DNA from: Pseudothauera rhizosphaerae
GTDB taxonomy: Bacteria; Pseudomonadota; Gammaproteobacteria; Burkholderiales; Rhodocyclaceae
Direction of reading: 5' to 3'
Assembly: GCF_004801305.1 (NCBI RefSeq)
Contig: NZ_SSOD01000004.1
Coordinates: 62,001 to 126,000, forward strand
DNA length: 64,000 nt
The position numbers and the translations under genes were made by a program. How positions within the stretch are numbered: the first letter of the stretch is position 1; every line of letters starts with the position of its first letter. The notes under the pieces are model-generated. The model was not told where the DNA came from and did not search any database. It worked only from the letters and a program-made list of their open reading frames with translations. Positions 31,000-46,534 of the stretch are shown here, in pieces.

Positions 31000-32984
31000 C
31001 GGCGGCAGCGGAATCGGAACCCCCGCCGCTGATCGAACTCGCCGACATCCGCAAGTCCTACGGCGGGGAGGGCGGCGAGGCGAGCGTGGAAATCCTGCAC
31101 GGCATCTCGCTGACCATCCGGGTCGGGGAGTTCGTCGCGCTGGTGGGCGCGTCCGGCTCGGGCAAGTCGACGCTGATGCACATCCTCGGCTGCCTGGACA
31201 AGCCGACCTCGGGCCGCTACCGCTTCGCCGGGCGGGACATCGCCGGGTTCGATGCCGACGAACTCGCCTGGCTGCGCCGGGAAGCCTTTGGCTTCGTGTT
31301 CCAGGGCTACCACCTGATCCGCACGCTCGATGCGCTGCACAACGTGCAGGTGCCGGCGGTCTATGCCGGCATGTCCGCCGCCGAGCGCGAGGCGAGGGCA
31401 GCAGTCCTGCTCGAACGCCTGGGCCTGGCCGGACGCGCCGGCCATCGGCCCAATCAACTGTCCGGCGGACAGCAGCAGCGGGTGTCCATCGCCCGTGCGC
31501 TGATGAACGGCGGCCACGTGATCCTGGCCGACGAGCCGACCGGGGCGCTCGACAGCAAGAGCGGCACCGAGGTCATGGCCCTGCTGCGCGAACTGGCCGA
31601 CGCCGGGCATACGGTGATCGTGATCACCCACGATCCGCAGGTGGCGGCACAGGCACGGCGCGTGGTGCGCATCAGCGACGGGCACCTCGTCGGCGATACG
31701 ATGAACGAGGGGGCGAACGGGGCGGTGGAAGCGGCTGCCGTGCCGCCCTCTCTCGACAGTGCGCACTTCATGGAACGCATGGCGCTGGGTGTGGCCCATG
31801 GCGCCTCGTGGGTGGCCGATGCGCGCGAGGCGGTCGCCGGCGCGTGGCGCACCTTGTGGGTGAGCCGCTTTCGCACCGTGCTGACGCTGCTGGGCATCGT
31901 CATCGGCGTGGCCTCCGTGATCGTGCTGATGGCGGTCGGACAGGGGGCGAGCGAGCAGATGCTGGAGAAGATGGCTGCCTTCGGCAATACGCACCGCATG
32001 TCCATCCGCCCCGGCACGGATAGTGCGCGCGGCGTGCGCGGCTTGTTGAGCGTGGTGGACGTGCAACTGGTGCGCGACGTGCCCAACGTGGACATCGCCA
32101 TGCCGTTTCTGACCGGCAGCGCGATGCTGCGAGCGGGCAACGTGGATGCCTTCACGCAACTGTGGTCCACGAGCCACGAGGGCATGCGGCTGTTCAACTG
32201 GAGTCTGGCCCGGGGCATCTTCTTTTCCGCAGCGGACGAGGCGCAACTGGCAACCGTGGCCGTGCTCGGCAAACAGGCGAGCGAACGCCTCTTCGCGGAC
32301 ACGGACCCCGTCGGCCAATACGTGCTGGTCGACAACGCGCCTTTCCGCGTGATCGGCCAATTGGCGGAAACCGGCGATGCCGATGGCGACAACCTGGTGG
32401 TCATCCCGTTCTCGACGGCGAGCCGGCGGGTGCTGGGGACGCCGTATCCGGGGCTGATCCAGGTGAAGGTGCACGACCCGGACCGGATCGGTCAGACAGT
32501 CGAAGACATCACGGCCGTGCTGGAAAAGGCGCACCGCGTGCGCGACTTCAACATTGCGAACAATCCGGCCAGAGCCCGTGCGCAGAACGAGGCCACCCGT
32601 CAGCAGAACCTGCTGCTGGCGCTGATCGCGGGCATCTCGCTGGTGGTGGGCGGCATCGGCGTGATGAACATCATGCTGATGGCGGTCAAGGAGCGCACCA
32701 GGGAAATCGGCATCCGCATGGCGACCGGTGCGCGCCAGCGCGACATCCAGCGCCAGTTTCTGACCGAGGCAGTAATGGTGTCGCTGGTCGGCGGCGCGGC
32801 CGGGGTGGCGGCCGGCCTGGCCGTCGGCGTGGCGCTGATCCTGTGGGACGTGCCGGTGATCTTCTCGATCCGGGCGATGCTGCTGGCCTTCGGCTGCGCG
32901 GTGGCGACCGGGCTGGTCTTCGGCTTCATGCCGGCCCGGCAGGCCGCGCGGCTCGATCCGGTGGTGGCTCTGGCGGGGGAGTAG
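30993..32984 (+). CDS. MacB/PvdT-like ABC exporter (ATPase-permease)
   Basis: A 663-residue fused ABC protein. The N-terminal ATPase has Walker A GASGSGKST, signature [10 protein letters not shown] and Walker B VILADEP. It is followed by a MacB-type permease: one helix (about 288-310), a large periplasmic domain (about 315-530), then three helices (about 545-570, 590-625, 628-650). With the adaptor it would drive periplasm-to-outside export. Pseudomonas PvdRT-OpmQ, of this architecture, recycles pyoverdine; a TolC-type partner is not encoded here. Macrolide or peptide export is the alternative. Confidence 0.92.
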   Translation: MVAAAAESEPPPLIELADIRKSYGGEGGEASVEILHGISLTIRVGEFVALVGASGSGKSTLMHILGCLDKPTSGRYRFAGRDIAGFDADELAWLRREAFGFVFQGYHLIRTLDALHNVQVPAVYAGMSAAEREARAAVLLERLGLAGRAGHRPNQLSGGQQQRVSIARALMNGGHVILADEPTGALDSKSGTEVMALLRELADAGHTVIVITHDPQVAAQARRVVRISDGHLVGDTMNEGANGAVEAAAVPPSLDSAHFMERMALGVAHGASWVADAREAVAGAWRTLWVSRFRTVLTLLGIVIGVASVIVLMAVGQGASEQMLEKMAAFGNTHRMSIRPGTDSARGVRGLLSVVDVQLVRDVPNVDIAMPFLTGSAMLRAGNVDAFTQLWSTSHEGMRLFNWSLARGIFFSAADEAQLATVAVLGKQASERLFADTDPVGQYVLVDNAPFRVIGQLAETGDADGDNLVVIPFSTASRRVLGTPYPGLIQVKVHDPDRIGQTVEDITAVLEKAHRVRDFNIANNPARARAQNEATRQQNLLLALIAGISLVVGGIGVMNIMLMAVKERTREIGIRMATGARQRDIQRQFLTEAVMVSLVGGAAGVAAGLAVGVALILWDVPVIFSIRAMLLAFGCAVATGLVFGFMPARQAARLDPVVALAGE

Positions 32985-32991
32985 GGCGGAA

Positions 32992-33231
32992 ATGAAGCGC
33001 TCGGCGGCAGCGCGCTCAGGCATCCTGCGAGTGCTCGAAGCGTCCCCGTCGCCCCTGTCGGCGAAAGACTTGTGCCGCATCCGGATGGCAGGGGTATGTA
33101 CGTGGGCAGCGGCACGGTCCATCGGATACTCGGCGAACTGGTGGCTGCCGGTCTGGCCATTGACGCGCATCGGACGGGTATCCCCGAACGGCCCTCGACA
33201 TACGGCAGCCTTCGCCGTCCGCGTTGCCTAA
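32992..33231 (+). pseudogene. Frameshifted Fur-family-like regulator fragment
   Basis: From the ATG at 32992 the frame reads a helix-turn-helix-like segment ([18 protein letters not shown]), then loses similarity near 33090. Another frame continues it from about 33090 to 33210 ([20 protein letters not shown]), the typical TVYRVL recognition helix of Fur/Zur proteins. One base change in length would join them. The C-terminal metal-binding half is missing. It lies 8 bp after the exporter gene, and the carA promoter lies in its tail. I infer a decayed Fur-like gene; sequencing error or programmed shifting are alternatives. Confidence 0.5.
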
Positions 33232-33252
33232 GGCGCCGAAAAACAATACAAT
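33224..33252 (+). promoter_or_regulatory. Sigma-70 promoter for carAB
   Basis: TTGCCT, a 17-base spacer and TACAAT give a good housekeeping promoter, with transcription expected from about 33259. The hairpin at 33268 would then begin only about 10 nt into the transcript. Confidence 0.65.
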
Positions 33253-33267
33253 CTCAAGCATTTGAAG

Positions 33268-33299
33268 CGGGATTGGCCGAGCGGCTCGTCCCGTTTTTT
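33268..33299 (+). terminator. Terminator-like hairpin at the start of the carA transcript
   Basis: CGGGA/TCCCG closes a hairpin with an inner GCC/GGC pairing and is followed by six T. It lies directly after the predicted carA start site and 78 bp before the carA GTG. It looks like an attenuator, or a terminator for the truncated gene upstream. Confidence 0.55.
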
Positions 33300-33377
33300 C
33301 ACATATGGGCCGAACGGCGCCCGGTCCTGCCCGCGCCCGGCCAGCCCCGGTTTCCGGTTTCAATCCAGGAGTATCTC

Positions 33378-34520
<1,143 letters not shown>

Positions 34521-34572
34521 GACAGCATTCCGGCGGGCCGCGGCCCGCCGTCACCGAATCCGAGACAAGGCA

Positions 34573-37796
<3,224 letters not shown>

Positions 37797-37800
<4 letters not shown>

Positions 37801-38273
37801 GCAAGACACCCCTGACCGTTGCCGGCGCCGAAAAGCTGCGCGCCGAACTGCACCGCATGAAGACCGTGGAACGCCCCAACGTGATCGCCGCGATCGCCGA
37901 GGCGCGCTCCCACGGCGACCTCTCCGAGAACGCCGAGTACGAGGCGGCCAAGGACCGCCAGGGCTTCATCGAGGGCCGCATCATGGAGCTGGAAGCCAAG
38001 CTCGCCACCGCCCAGATCATCGACCCCAAGCTGCTCGACGCCGACGGCCGCTGCGTGTTCGGCGCCACGGTGGAGCTGGAGGACATGGAGTCCGGCCAGG
38101 GCGTGACCTACCAGATCGTCGGCGACGACGAGGCGGACATCAAGGACAACAAGATCTCCATCAGCTCGCCCATCGCGCGCGCGCTGATCGGCAAGTACGC
38201 CGGGGACATCGCCGAGGTGCAGGCCCCGGGCGGCGTGCGCGAGTACGAGATCGTGGACGTGCGCTACGTCTGA
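37797..38273 (+). CDS. greA: Transcript cleavage factor GreA
   Basis: Rescues backtracked RNA polymerase by stimulating transcript cleavage. The 158-residue product has the N-terminal coiled coil with the acidic tip ([19 protein letters not shown]) and the C-terminal FKBP-like domain ending YEIVDVRYV. The ATG overlaps the carB stop (ATGA), so it is co-translated with carB, a linkage seen in other proteobacteria. Confidence 0.98.
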
Positions 38274-38308
38274 CCCGGGCCGTTGCGGCGCGTGGGGGAA
38301 GCGGGCGT

Positions 38309-38779
38309 CTACTTCTTGCGGCTCGGTCCCGCACTGCGCTTGAAGCGCGTGCCGGCGCCGCTGCGGGCAGGGTGCTTCTTCGCCTGCGCGGCCTGGGCCA
38401 GGGCTGCACGGCGCGCGGCGGCGGCAAAGCCGGCGGCCGACTTGGCGGTGGAGGGGCGGGCGGCGCGTCCGCTCTTGGGCGCGGCGGCAGTGGCGGCCGG
38501 GGCTTCCTCGCGGCGCTGGCGCCAGACGATCAGGATGTTGCCGATGTGCTGCACCGGCGCCGCGTCCAGCGCTGCGCACAGATCATTCAGCAGTGCGTCG
38601 CGCTGCGTGCGCTCGGTGCCGTATACGCGCACCTTGATCAGTTCGTGGGCCTGCAGTGCGCGCTCGATTTCGGCCAGCACCGCCGGGCTCAGGCCGTTGG
38701 CGGCGATGCTCGCCACCGGGCTGAGATGGTGGGCGCGGGCGCGCAGGTCGCGGCGCTGCGCAGGGGTGAGTTCAGTCAT
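38309..38779 (-). CDS. yhbY: YhbY-family (CRM domain) RNA-binding protein with basic tail
   Basis: Ribosome-assembly-associated RNA-binding protein. The first 97 residues are the CRM/YhbY fold ([49 protein letters not shown] and IGNILIVWR). The C-terminal 55 residues are a Lys/Arg/Ala-rich, probably disordered extension absent from short YhbY proteins. It is divergent from rlmE, the usual betaproteobacterial arrangement, and converges on greA. Confidence 0.93.
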   Translation of the reverse strand: MTELTPAQRRDLRARAHHLSPVASIAANGLSPAVLAEIERALQAHELIKVRVYGTERTQRDALLNDLCAALDAAPVQHIGNILIVWRQRREEAPAATAAAPKSGRAARPSTAKSAAGFAAAARRAALAQAAQAKKHPARSGAGTRFKRSAGPSRKK

Positions 38780-38806
38780 GGGTATTCTCGATTCAGGGCA
38801 TCAGCG

Positions 38807-38839
38807 GCGAAGCCCCCGCCTGGCGGCCGGGGGCTTCGC
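38807..38839. repeat. Perfect 11-bp hairpin between divergent yhbY and rlmE
   Basis: GCGAAGCCCCC/GGGGGCTTCGC around an 11-base loop, itself containing GCC/GGC. It sits in a divergent promoter region where no terminator is expected, 30 bp before the rlmE start. It may be an operator or a leader structure. Confidence 0.65.
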
Positions 38840-38869
38840 AAGGCAGGGATTCTACTCCGATCTTCAAAC

Positions 38870-39487
38870 ATGAAGCGAACCAAGACCAGCAAGGCCTGGA
38901 TGCGCGAACACGTGAACGACGCCTTCGTCCAGCAGGCGAAGGCGCAGGGCTACCGTTCGCGGGCGGCATTCAAGCTCGCCGAGATCGACGACCGCGACCG
39001 TCTGCTGCGCCCCGGCGCGGTGGTGGTGGACCTGGGTGCGGCGCCGGGTTCGTGGAGCCAGGTCGCAGTGCAGCGCATCGGGCCGCAGGGGCGGGTGTTC
39101 GCGCTCGATCTGCTGCCCGTGGAGCCGATCAAGGGCGTCGAGTTTCTGCAGGGCGACTTCACCGACGACGCGGTGGCGGCGTGCTTCGAAGAAAGTCTGC
39201 AGGGCGCGGCGGTGGACCTTGTAATGTCGGACATGGCCCCCAATATGTCGGGGGTGCCCACCGTGGACCAGGCGCGTTCCATCCACCTGTGCGAACTGGC
39301 GCTGGACTTCGCGGCGCGGCATCTCAAGCCGGGCGGCAACTTCCTGGTCAAGGTCTTCCAGGGCGAGGGCTTCGACGACCTGCGCCGGCAGATGCAGGAG
39401 GTCTTCCGCACCGTGCAGGTGCGCAAGCCCAAGGCGTCGCGCGACCGCAGCGCCGAGGTCTACCTGCTCGGAACGGGGCGGAAGTAG
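38870..39487 (+). CDS. rlmE: 23S rRNA (uridine-2552-2'-O)-methyltransferase
   Basis: SAM-dependent methyltransferase (FtsJ/RrmJ) that modifies U2552 of 23S rRNA in late 50S assembly. The 205-residue product from 38870 ([20 protein letters not shown]) has motif [13 protein letters not shown] and the conserved SDMAPNMSG and [13 protein letters not shown]. ftsH follows, the conserved order. Confidence 0.97.
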   Translation: MKRTKTSKAWMREHVNDAFVQQAKAQGYRSRAAFKLAEIDDRDRLLRPGAVVVDLGAAPGSWSQVAVQRIGPQGRVFALDLLPVEPIKGVEFLQGDFTDDAVAACFEESLQGAAVDLVMSDMAPNMSGVPTVDQARSIHLCELALDFAARHLKPGGNFLVKVFQGEGFDDLRRQMQEVFRTVQVRKPKASRDRSAEVYLLGTGRK

Positions 39488-39619
39488 GGCACAAGCAGGG
39501 CTGTTGCGCGTCTTGCGATTGTTATTGTTGATGGTGGCGATTGGTTTGCGGGTGGGAACGTTCGCCACTAGAATGGGTCACTCTTGCGTCTGCCCCAACC
39601 GGGCTCTCGGGGAAATACG

Positions 39620-41515
<1,896 letters not shown>

Positions 41516-41541
41516 ACGGCGCGGCAATCGATTCAGCCCGC

Positions 41542-41560
41542 GGGCCGGCCATGCCGGCCC
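41542..41560 (+). terminator. Hairpin after ftsH
   Basis: An 8-bp stem GGGCCGGC/GCCGGCCC with a 3-base loop is followed by GTTTCCTTT. It is a plausible intrinsic terminator or attenuator between ftsH and folP. Confidence 0.6.
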
Positions 41561-41582
41561 GTTTCCTTTGGATGAGCCCCAA

Positions 41583-42410
41583 ATGACGACGTTGCAGTGC
41601 GGACGTTTCCGCCTCGACCTCACCCGCCCGCGGGTCATGGCGATCGTGAACCTGACCCCTGATTCCTTTTCCGGGGACGGTGTGGGCGACGATCTGTCCG
41701 CCGCGCTGACCCGGGCCGAGGCGGCCGTCGAGGCGGGCGCCGATCTGCTGGACATCGGCGCCGAATCCACCCGCCCCGGTTCCGACCCGGTGCCGGAGGA
41801 GGTGGAGATCGCCCGTATCGTGCCGGTGGTGAAGGCGCTGCTTCCCTGGCAGGTGCCGATCTCGGTGGATACGCTCAAGCCCGCGGTCATGCGCGCGGCA
41901 CTCGATGCCGGCGCGGATCTGATCAACGACGTAAACGGCTTCCGCGCACCCGGCGCGCTGGAGGCGGTGCGGGAAGGCGACGCCGCCCTGTGCGTGATGC
42001 ACATGCAGGGCGAGCCGCGCACCATGCAGGCCAACCCGGTGTATGCGGACGTGGTGGGCGAGGTCGCCGACTTCCTCGCCGCACGGGTGGACGCCCTGTG
42101 TGCGGCCGGCGTGGACCGGGCGCGCCTCGTACTCGACCCCGGCTTCGGCTTCGGCAAGACCTTGCAGTACAACCTGGCGCTGTTCCGCGGCATCGAACGC
42201 CTGACTGCCACCGGGCTGCCGGTGCTCGCCGGGCTGTCGCGCAAGTCCATGCTGGGCGCGATCACCGGCCGTCCGGTGGACCGCCGCCTGGGCGCCAGCG
42301 TGGCTGCCGCGCTGCTCGCGGTGCAGCACGGCGCGCGCATCGTGCGCGTGCACGACGTGGCGGATACCGTGGATGCGCTCAAGGTGCTGGCCGCCGTACA
42401 GACGGGGTAG
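41583..42410 (+). CDS. folP: Dihydropteroate synthase
   Basis: Condenses p-aminobenzoate with dihydropterin pyrophosphate in folate synthesis; target of sulfonamides. The ATG at 41583 gives 275 residues. Signatures are [16 protein letters not shown] and [17 protein letters not shown] near the N-terminus, and LSRKSMLG towards the C-terminus. The stop codon is the first three bases of a 28-bp palindrome (42408-42480). Confidence 0.97.
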   Translation: MTTLQCGRFRLDLTRPRVMAIVNLTPDSFSGDGVGDDLSAALTRAEAAVEAGADLLDIGAESTRPGSDPVPEEVEIARIVPVVKALLPWQVPISVDTLKPAVMRAALDAGADLINDVNGFRAPGALEAVREGDAALCVMHMQGEPRTMQANPVYADVVGEVADFLAARVDALCAAGVDRARLVLDPGFGFGKTLQYNLALFRGIERLTATGLPVLAGLSRKSMLGAITGRPVDRRLGASVAAALLAVQHGARIVRVHDVADTVDALKVLAAVQTG

Positions 42411-42480
42411 GAGCGGGCTTGCCCGCGATGCGGCGGTTCCGGGTGTTAATGACGCCGCATCGCGGGCGAGCCCGCTCCTA
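42408..42480. repeat. REP-like long palindrome spanning the folP stop codon
   Basis: Two 28-base arms (left TAGGAGCGGGCTTGCCCGCG..., right its complement with a single G-T pair) flank a 17-base centre (42436-42452). The arms are of the GAGCGGGCTTGCCCGCGAT type known as repeated extragenic palindromes in Pseudomonas and relatives. The left arm begins with the folP TAG. Such elements can stabilise or terminate mRNA and are moved by RAYT-type transposases; no other copy was seen in this window. Confidence 0.8.
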
Positions 42481-42562
42481 CCTCCTGCCGCATCGATCAC
42501 TGCGGCCCGCCCGGCTTGCTGCCATAATTGCGGCCTTTCCATCGAAGGGCAGCGGAGACGGC

Positions 42563-43915
42563 ATGGGACGCAAGTATTTCGGCACCGACGGGGTGCGCGG
42601 CCGGGTAGGGGAGGCGCCGATCACCCCCGAGTTCGTCATGCGCCTGGGCTATGCGGCGGGCGTCACCCTGGTGGCGCGCGAACACCTGCCCCACGGCGAG
42701 CACCCGGCGGTGCTCATCGGCAAGGACACGCGCATCTCCGGCTACATGCTGGAGGCCGCGCTGCAGGCGGGCTTTGCGGCCGCCGGCGTGGACGTGATGC
42801 TGGCCGGCCCGGTGCCGACCCCGGCGGTGGCCTACCTCACCCGCGCGCTGCGCCTGCAGGCCGGGGTGGTGATTTCGGCCTCCCACAATCCCTTCTTCGA
42901 CAACGGCATCAAGTTCTTCTCCGCCGGCGGCACCAAGCTGCCGGACGCGGTGGAGGCGGAGATCGAAGCCCGCCTGGAGCAGCCCATGGGCTGCGCCGAC
43001 GCGGCCCGGCTGGGGAGGGCGCGCCGCATCGGCGACGCGGCGGGGCGCTACATCGAATTCTGCAAGAGCACCTTCCCCAACGAACTGGACCTGCGCGGCC
43101 TGCGCATCGCGCTGGACTGCGCCCACGGCGCGGCCTACCACATCGCCCCGGCGGTGTTCCACGAACTGGGCGCCGAAGTGCTGCCGGTGGGGGTGGAGCC
43201 CAACGGGCTCAACATCAACGACGGCGTCGGCGCCACGCGGCCGGACAATCTGCGCCAGGCCGTGCTGGCCCAGGGCGCGGACCTGGGCGTCGCGCTGGAC
43301 GGCGACGGCGACCGCCTGATCATGGTGGACCGCGGCGGCGAGATCTACGACGGCGACAAGCTCCTCTACGTGATCGCCGCCGCCCGCCACGCCGAAGGCC
43401 GGCTGGACGGCGTGGTCGGCACGCTGATGAGCAATCTGGGCTTCGAGCACGCCATCGGCCGTCTCGGCGTGCCCTTCGCCCGCGCCCGGGTGGGCGACCG
43501 CTACGTGCTGGAACTGCTGCACGAACGCGGCTGGAAGCTGGGCGGCGAGAACTCCGGCCACATCATCTGCCTGGACCGCCACAGCACCGGCGACGGCATC
43601 GTCTCCGCGCTGCAGGTGCTGGCCGCGCTGCGCCAGCAGGGCCGGACCCTGGCCGAAGCCTGCGCCGATCTGGTGTTCTATCCCCAGCGCCTGATCAACG
43701 TGCGCCTGCCCGCCGGTTTCGACTGGCAGGCAGACCGCGCCATCGCCGCGGCACGCGAGACGGCGGCAGCCGAACTGGGCGAGGGCGGCCGCGTGCTGCT
43801 GCGTCCCTCCGGCACCGAGCCGCTGCTGCGCGTGATGGTGGAAGGGCGCGACGGCGCCCAGGTGGAGCGCCTGGCCGAGGCGATCGCCGGGGCGGTGCGC
43901 AGCGCGGTGGAGTAG
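42563..43915 (+). CDS. glmM: Phosphoglucosamine mutase
   Basis: Interconverts glucosamine-6-P and glucosamine-1-P for peptidoglycan and LPS precursors. 450 residues from an ATG with GGAG upstream. The catalytic phosphoserine is Ser107 in ISASHNP, the metal loop is DGDGDR, and [13 protein letters not shown] is the C-terminal phosphate-binding loop. It follows folP, the conserved ftsH-folP-glmM order, but the long palindrome separates them. Confidence 0.98.
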   Translation: MGRKYFGTDGVRGRVGEAPITPEFVMRLGYAAGVTLVAREHLPHGEHPAVLIGKDTRISGYMLEAALQAGFAAAGVDVMLAGPVPTPAVAYLTRALRLQAGVVISASHNPFFDNGIKFFSAGGTKLPDAVEAEIEARLEQPMGCADAARLGRARRIGDAAGRYIEFCKSTFPNELDLRGLRIALDCAHGAAYHIAPAVFHELGAEVLPVGVEPNGLNINDGVGATRPDNLRQAVLAQGADLGVALDGDGDRLIMVDRGGEIYDGDKLLYVIAAARHAEGRLDGVVGTLMSNLGFEHAIGRLGVPFARARVGDRYVLELLHERGWKLGGENSGHIICLDRHSTGDGIVSALQVLAALRQQGRTLAEACADLVFYPQRLINVRLPAGFDWQADRAIAAARETAAAELGEGGRVLLRPSGTEPLLRVMVEGRDGAQVERLAEAIAGAVRSAVE

Positions 43916-43965
43916 GCGCCGGCATCGGCGCCTAGAATGAATCTTCCGCTCATCGAGGAGCCGCC

Positions 43966-44967
43966 ATGCCCGCCACCGCCCTTGCGCGCTTCCGGCGCCT
44001 GGAACTGATCCCCCAGGCCACTCCCCTGCAGAGGCTGCCGCGCCTGTCGCGCCACCTCGGCCGCGAGGTGTGGATCAAGCGCGACGATCTGACCCCGCTC
44101 GCCCTCGGCGGCAACAAGGCACGCAAGCTGGAGTTCCTCGCCGCCGACGCGCTGGCCCGGGGTGCCGACGTGCTGGTCACCGCGGGGGCCATCCAGTCCA
44201 ACCACGTGCGCCAGACCGCGGCGGTGGCCGCCCAGTTCGGCCTCGGCTGCCTGGCCCTGCTGGAAAACCCCATCGGCACCGCCGACGCGAACTACCTGGG
44301 CAACGGCAACCGCCTGCTGCTCGATCTGTTCGGTACCGAGGTGGAACTGGTGGCCGACCTCGACAACGCCGACGAACAACTCGGGGCCGCCTGCGAACGC
44401 CTGCGCGCCGCGGGGCGCAGGCCCTACCTGGTGCCGATCGGCGGCTCGAATGCGCTCGGTGCGCTGGGCTATGTGCGTGCCGGCCTGGAACTGGCCGAAC
44501 AGATGGCGGCCAGCGGCCGCGACTTTGCCGCCGTGGTGCTCGCCTCCGGCAGCGCCGGCACCCATGCCGGCCTGGCGCTGGCCCTGGAAACGATGCGCCC
44601 GGGCACGCGCGTGGTCGGCGTCACCGTGTCGCGCCCGGACGCGGCCCAGCGCCCCAAGGTGGAAGGCCTGCTGCAGCGTACGGCCGGGCTGCTCGGCGTG
44701 GCGCTGCCCGGAAGCTTGCGCATCGAACTGTGGGACCAGTACTTCGCGCCGCGCTACGGCGAGCCGAACGCCGCCGGTCTGGCGGCGATCCGCCTGCTGG
44801 CCGGCCAGGAAGGCGTGCTGCTCGATCCCGTTTACACCGGCAAAGCCTTCGCCGGCCTGCTCGGCGGCCTGGAGCGCGGCGCCTTTCCGGGCGACGGGCC
44901 GCTGCTGTTCCTGCACACCGGCGGCGCGCCGGCGCTGTTCGCCTATCACCCGGCCGAGGGGCGCTGA
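43966..44967 (+). CDS. dcyD: D-cysteine desulfhydrase/ACC-deaminase-family PLP enzyme
   Basis: PLP-dependent enzyme of 333 residues, probably splitting D-cysteine into pyruvate, ammonia and sulfide. The PLP lysine lies in [12 protein letters not shown], with the family's [14 protein letters not shown] and [15 protein letters not shown] just after. The downstream [10 protein letters not shown] closes the cofactor site. GAGGAG precedes the ATG. A cystine-type ABC transporter follows, as in the E. coli fliY-dcyD-yecS-yecC locus, which supports D-cysteine over ACC as substrate. Confidence 0.85.
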   Translation: MPATALARFRRLELIPQATPLQRLPRLSRHLGREVWIKRDDLTPLALGGNKARKLEFLAADALARGADVLVTAGAIQSNHVRQTAAVAAQFGLGCLALLENPIGTADANYLGNGNRLLLDLFGTEVELVADLDNADEQLGAACERLRAAGRRPYLVPIGGSNALGALGYVRAGLELAEQMAASGRDFAAVVLASGSAGTHAGLALALETMRPGTRVVGVTVSRPDAAQRPKVEGLLQRTAGLLGVALPGSLRIELWDQYFAPRYGEPNAAGLAAIRLLAGQEGVLLDPVYTGKAFAGLLGGLERGAFPGDGPLLFLHTGGAPALFAYHPAEGR

Positions 44968-44969
44968 TC

Positions 44970-45037
44970 GATTCACCAAAAAGGAATATATAGATAATTT
45001 TTTATTAGTTTTGCGCATAAGGATTTCGCCCTAGAGT
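44970..45037 (+). promoter_or_regulatory. AT-rich putative promoter/activator region before the cystine transporter
   Basis: A conspicuous AT-rich patch (ATATATAGATAATTTTTTAT at its core) follows the desulfhydrase gene. TTTGCG (45010) and TAGAGT (45032), 16 bases apart, could be -35 and -10. LysR-type sulfur regulators such as CysB use AT-rich sites of this sort, but no exact motif was recognised. Confidence 0.4.
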
Positions 45038-45071
45038 GAGCCGACCCTTCATCGCCTGCACGAGGTTCGCC

Positions 45072-45875
45072 ATGAAATTCTTCTCCTCCCTGCGCCGCCG
45101 TTTCCTGCTCGGCAGCCTGGGCCTGCTGCTCGGTGCCGGCCTGGCCGGTCCCGGTTTCGCCGCCGATCTGCTCGATACCATCAAGCAGCGCGGCGTGGTC
45201 AGGATCGGTCTCGAAGGCACCTACCCGCCCTTCAACTTCCAGGACGAGCAGGGCAAGCTGACCGGCTTCGAGGTGGAATTCGCCGAAGCGCTGGCCAAAC
45301 AGTTGGGCGTCCGGGCGGAGTTCCAGCCCACCAAGTGGGACGGCATCCTCGCCGCGCTGGAATCCGGCCGTCTGGATCTGGTCATCAACCAGGTCACCAT
45401 CGGCGAGGAGCGCCGCAAGAAATACGATTTCTCCAAGCCCTACACCTATTCCGGCATCCAGGTGCTGACGCGCAAGGGGCAGGAAAACCAGTTCCCCACC
45501 CCGGCGTCGCTGAAGGGCAGGAAGATCGGCGTGGTGCTGGGCACCAACTACGAGCAATGGCTGCGCGAAAATGCTCCGGGCGCCGACATCCGCACCTATG
45601 ACGACGACCCGAGCCGCAACCAGGATCTGCGCATCGGCCGCCTCGATGCCATCCTGGTGGACCGCCTGAATGCCGCCGAGATCATCCGCCTGACCGGCGA
45701 CACGCTGGCCCTGGCCGGCGAACCCTTCTCGCGCCAGGAGGCGGGCATCCCGCTGCGCAAGGGCAATCCCCAGTTGCTGGCGGCGATCGACGGCGCCATC
45801 GACGCGCTGCGCGCCGACGGCACCCTGAAGCGCATTTCGGAGAAGTGGTTCGGCATCGACGTGACCAGCCGATGA
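45072..45875 (+). CDS. tcyJ: Cystine-type ABC transporter periplasmic binding protein (FliY/TcyJ-like)
   Basis: Captures L-cystine or a similar polar amino acid in the periplasm. 267 residues with a signal peptide (about 1-30, ending PGFA|ADL). The family 3 solute-binding fold follows ([36 protein letters not shown]). The start at 45072 begins the signal peptide. It is the first of three coupled transporter genes. General amino-acid specificity is the alternative. Confidence 0.85.
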   Translation: MKFFSSLRRRFLLGSLGLLLGAGLAGPGFAADLLDTIKQRGVVRIGLEGTYPPFNFQDEQGKLTGFEVEFAEALAKQLGVRAEFQPTKWDGILAALESGRLDLVINQVTIGEERRKKYDFSKPYTYSGIQVLTRKGQENQFPTPASLKGRKIGVVLGTNYEQWLRENAPGADIRTYDDDPSRNQDLRIGRLDAILVDRLNAAEIIRLTGDTLALAGEPFSRQEAGIPLRKGNPQLLAAIDGAIDALRADGTLKRISEKWFGIDVTSR

Positions 45876-46534
45876 TCAGCCTGCAACTGATCCAGGACTC
45901 CGTGCCCTTCCTGCTCAAGGGCGCGGGATGGACGGTGGTGCTGAGCCTGGGCGGCATGGCCTTCGGCCTGCTGCTCGGCTTTTCCCTGGCGCTGATGCGG
46001 CTGTATGGCTACCAGCCGCTGCGGTGGCTGTCGCGCATCTACGTGTCCTTCTTCCGCGGCACGCCCCTGCTGGTCCAGTTGTTCATGATCTACTACGGCC
46101 TGCCCCAGCTCGGCCTCCAACTGGAACCGCTGCCGGCCGCGCTGATCGGCTTTTCGCTCAACATGGGGGCGTACACCTCGGAAATCCTGCGCGCGGCCAT
46201 CGCCTCCATCGACCGCGGCCAGTGGGAAGCCGCCGCCAGCATCGGCATGAGCCGCGCGCAGACGCTGTACCGCGCCATTCTGCCCCAGGCCGCGCGTACC
46301 GCCCTGCCGCCGCTGGGCAACAGCTTCATCTCCCTGGTCAAGGACACCGCCCTGGCCGCCACCATCCAGGTTCCGGAACTGTTCCGCCAGGCGCAGTTGA
46401 TCACCGCCCGCACCTTCGAGATCTTCACCATGTATCTGGCCGCGGCGCTGATCTACTGGCTGATGGCCAGCGTCCTGGCGCACTTCCAGGCGCGCCTGGA
46501 GGCCCGGGTCAACCGGTTCGAGCAGGATTCCTGA
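45872..46534 (+). CDS. tcyL: Cystine-type ABC transporter permease (YecS/TcyL-like)
   Basis: Inner-membrane channel of the importer, 220 residues. The His/Glu/Gln permease family pattern is clear: five or so helices and the cytoplasmic EAA loop ([32 protein letters not shown]), with [13 protein letters not shown] before it. The ATG overlaps the binding-protein stop by 4 bases. Confidence 0.88.
   Translation: MISLQLIQDSVPFLLKGAGWTVVLSLGGMAFGLLLGFSLALMRLYGYQPLRWLSRIYVSFFRGTPLLVQLFMIYYGLPQLGLQLEPLPAALIGFSLNMGAYTSEILRAAIASIDRGQWEAAASIGMSRAQTLYRAILPQAARTALPPLGNSFISLVKDTALAATIQVPELFRQAQLITARTFEIFTMYLAAALIYWLMASVLAHFQARLEARVNRFEQDS

Noticed and set aside
33072-33377. N-terminal extension of carA upstream of 33378
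   Set aside because: It crosses the regulator fragment, promoter and hairpin; CarA proteins start as the GTG predicts, with a good ribosome site.
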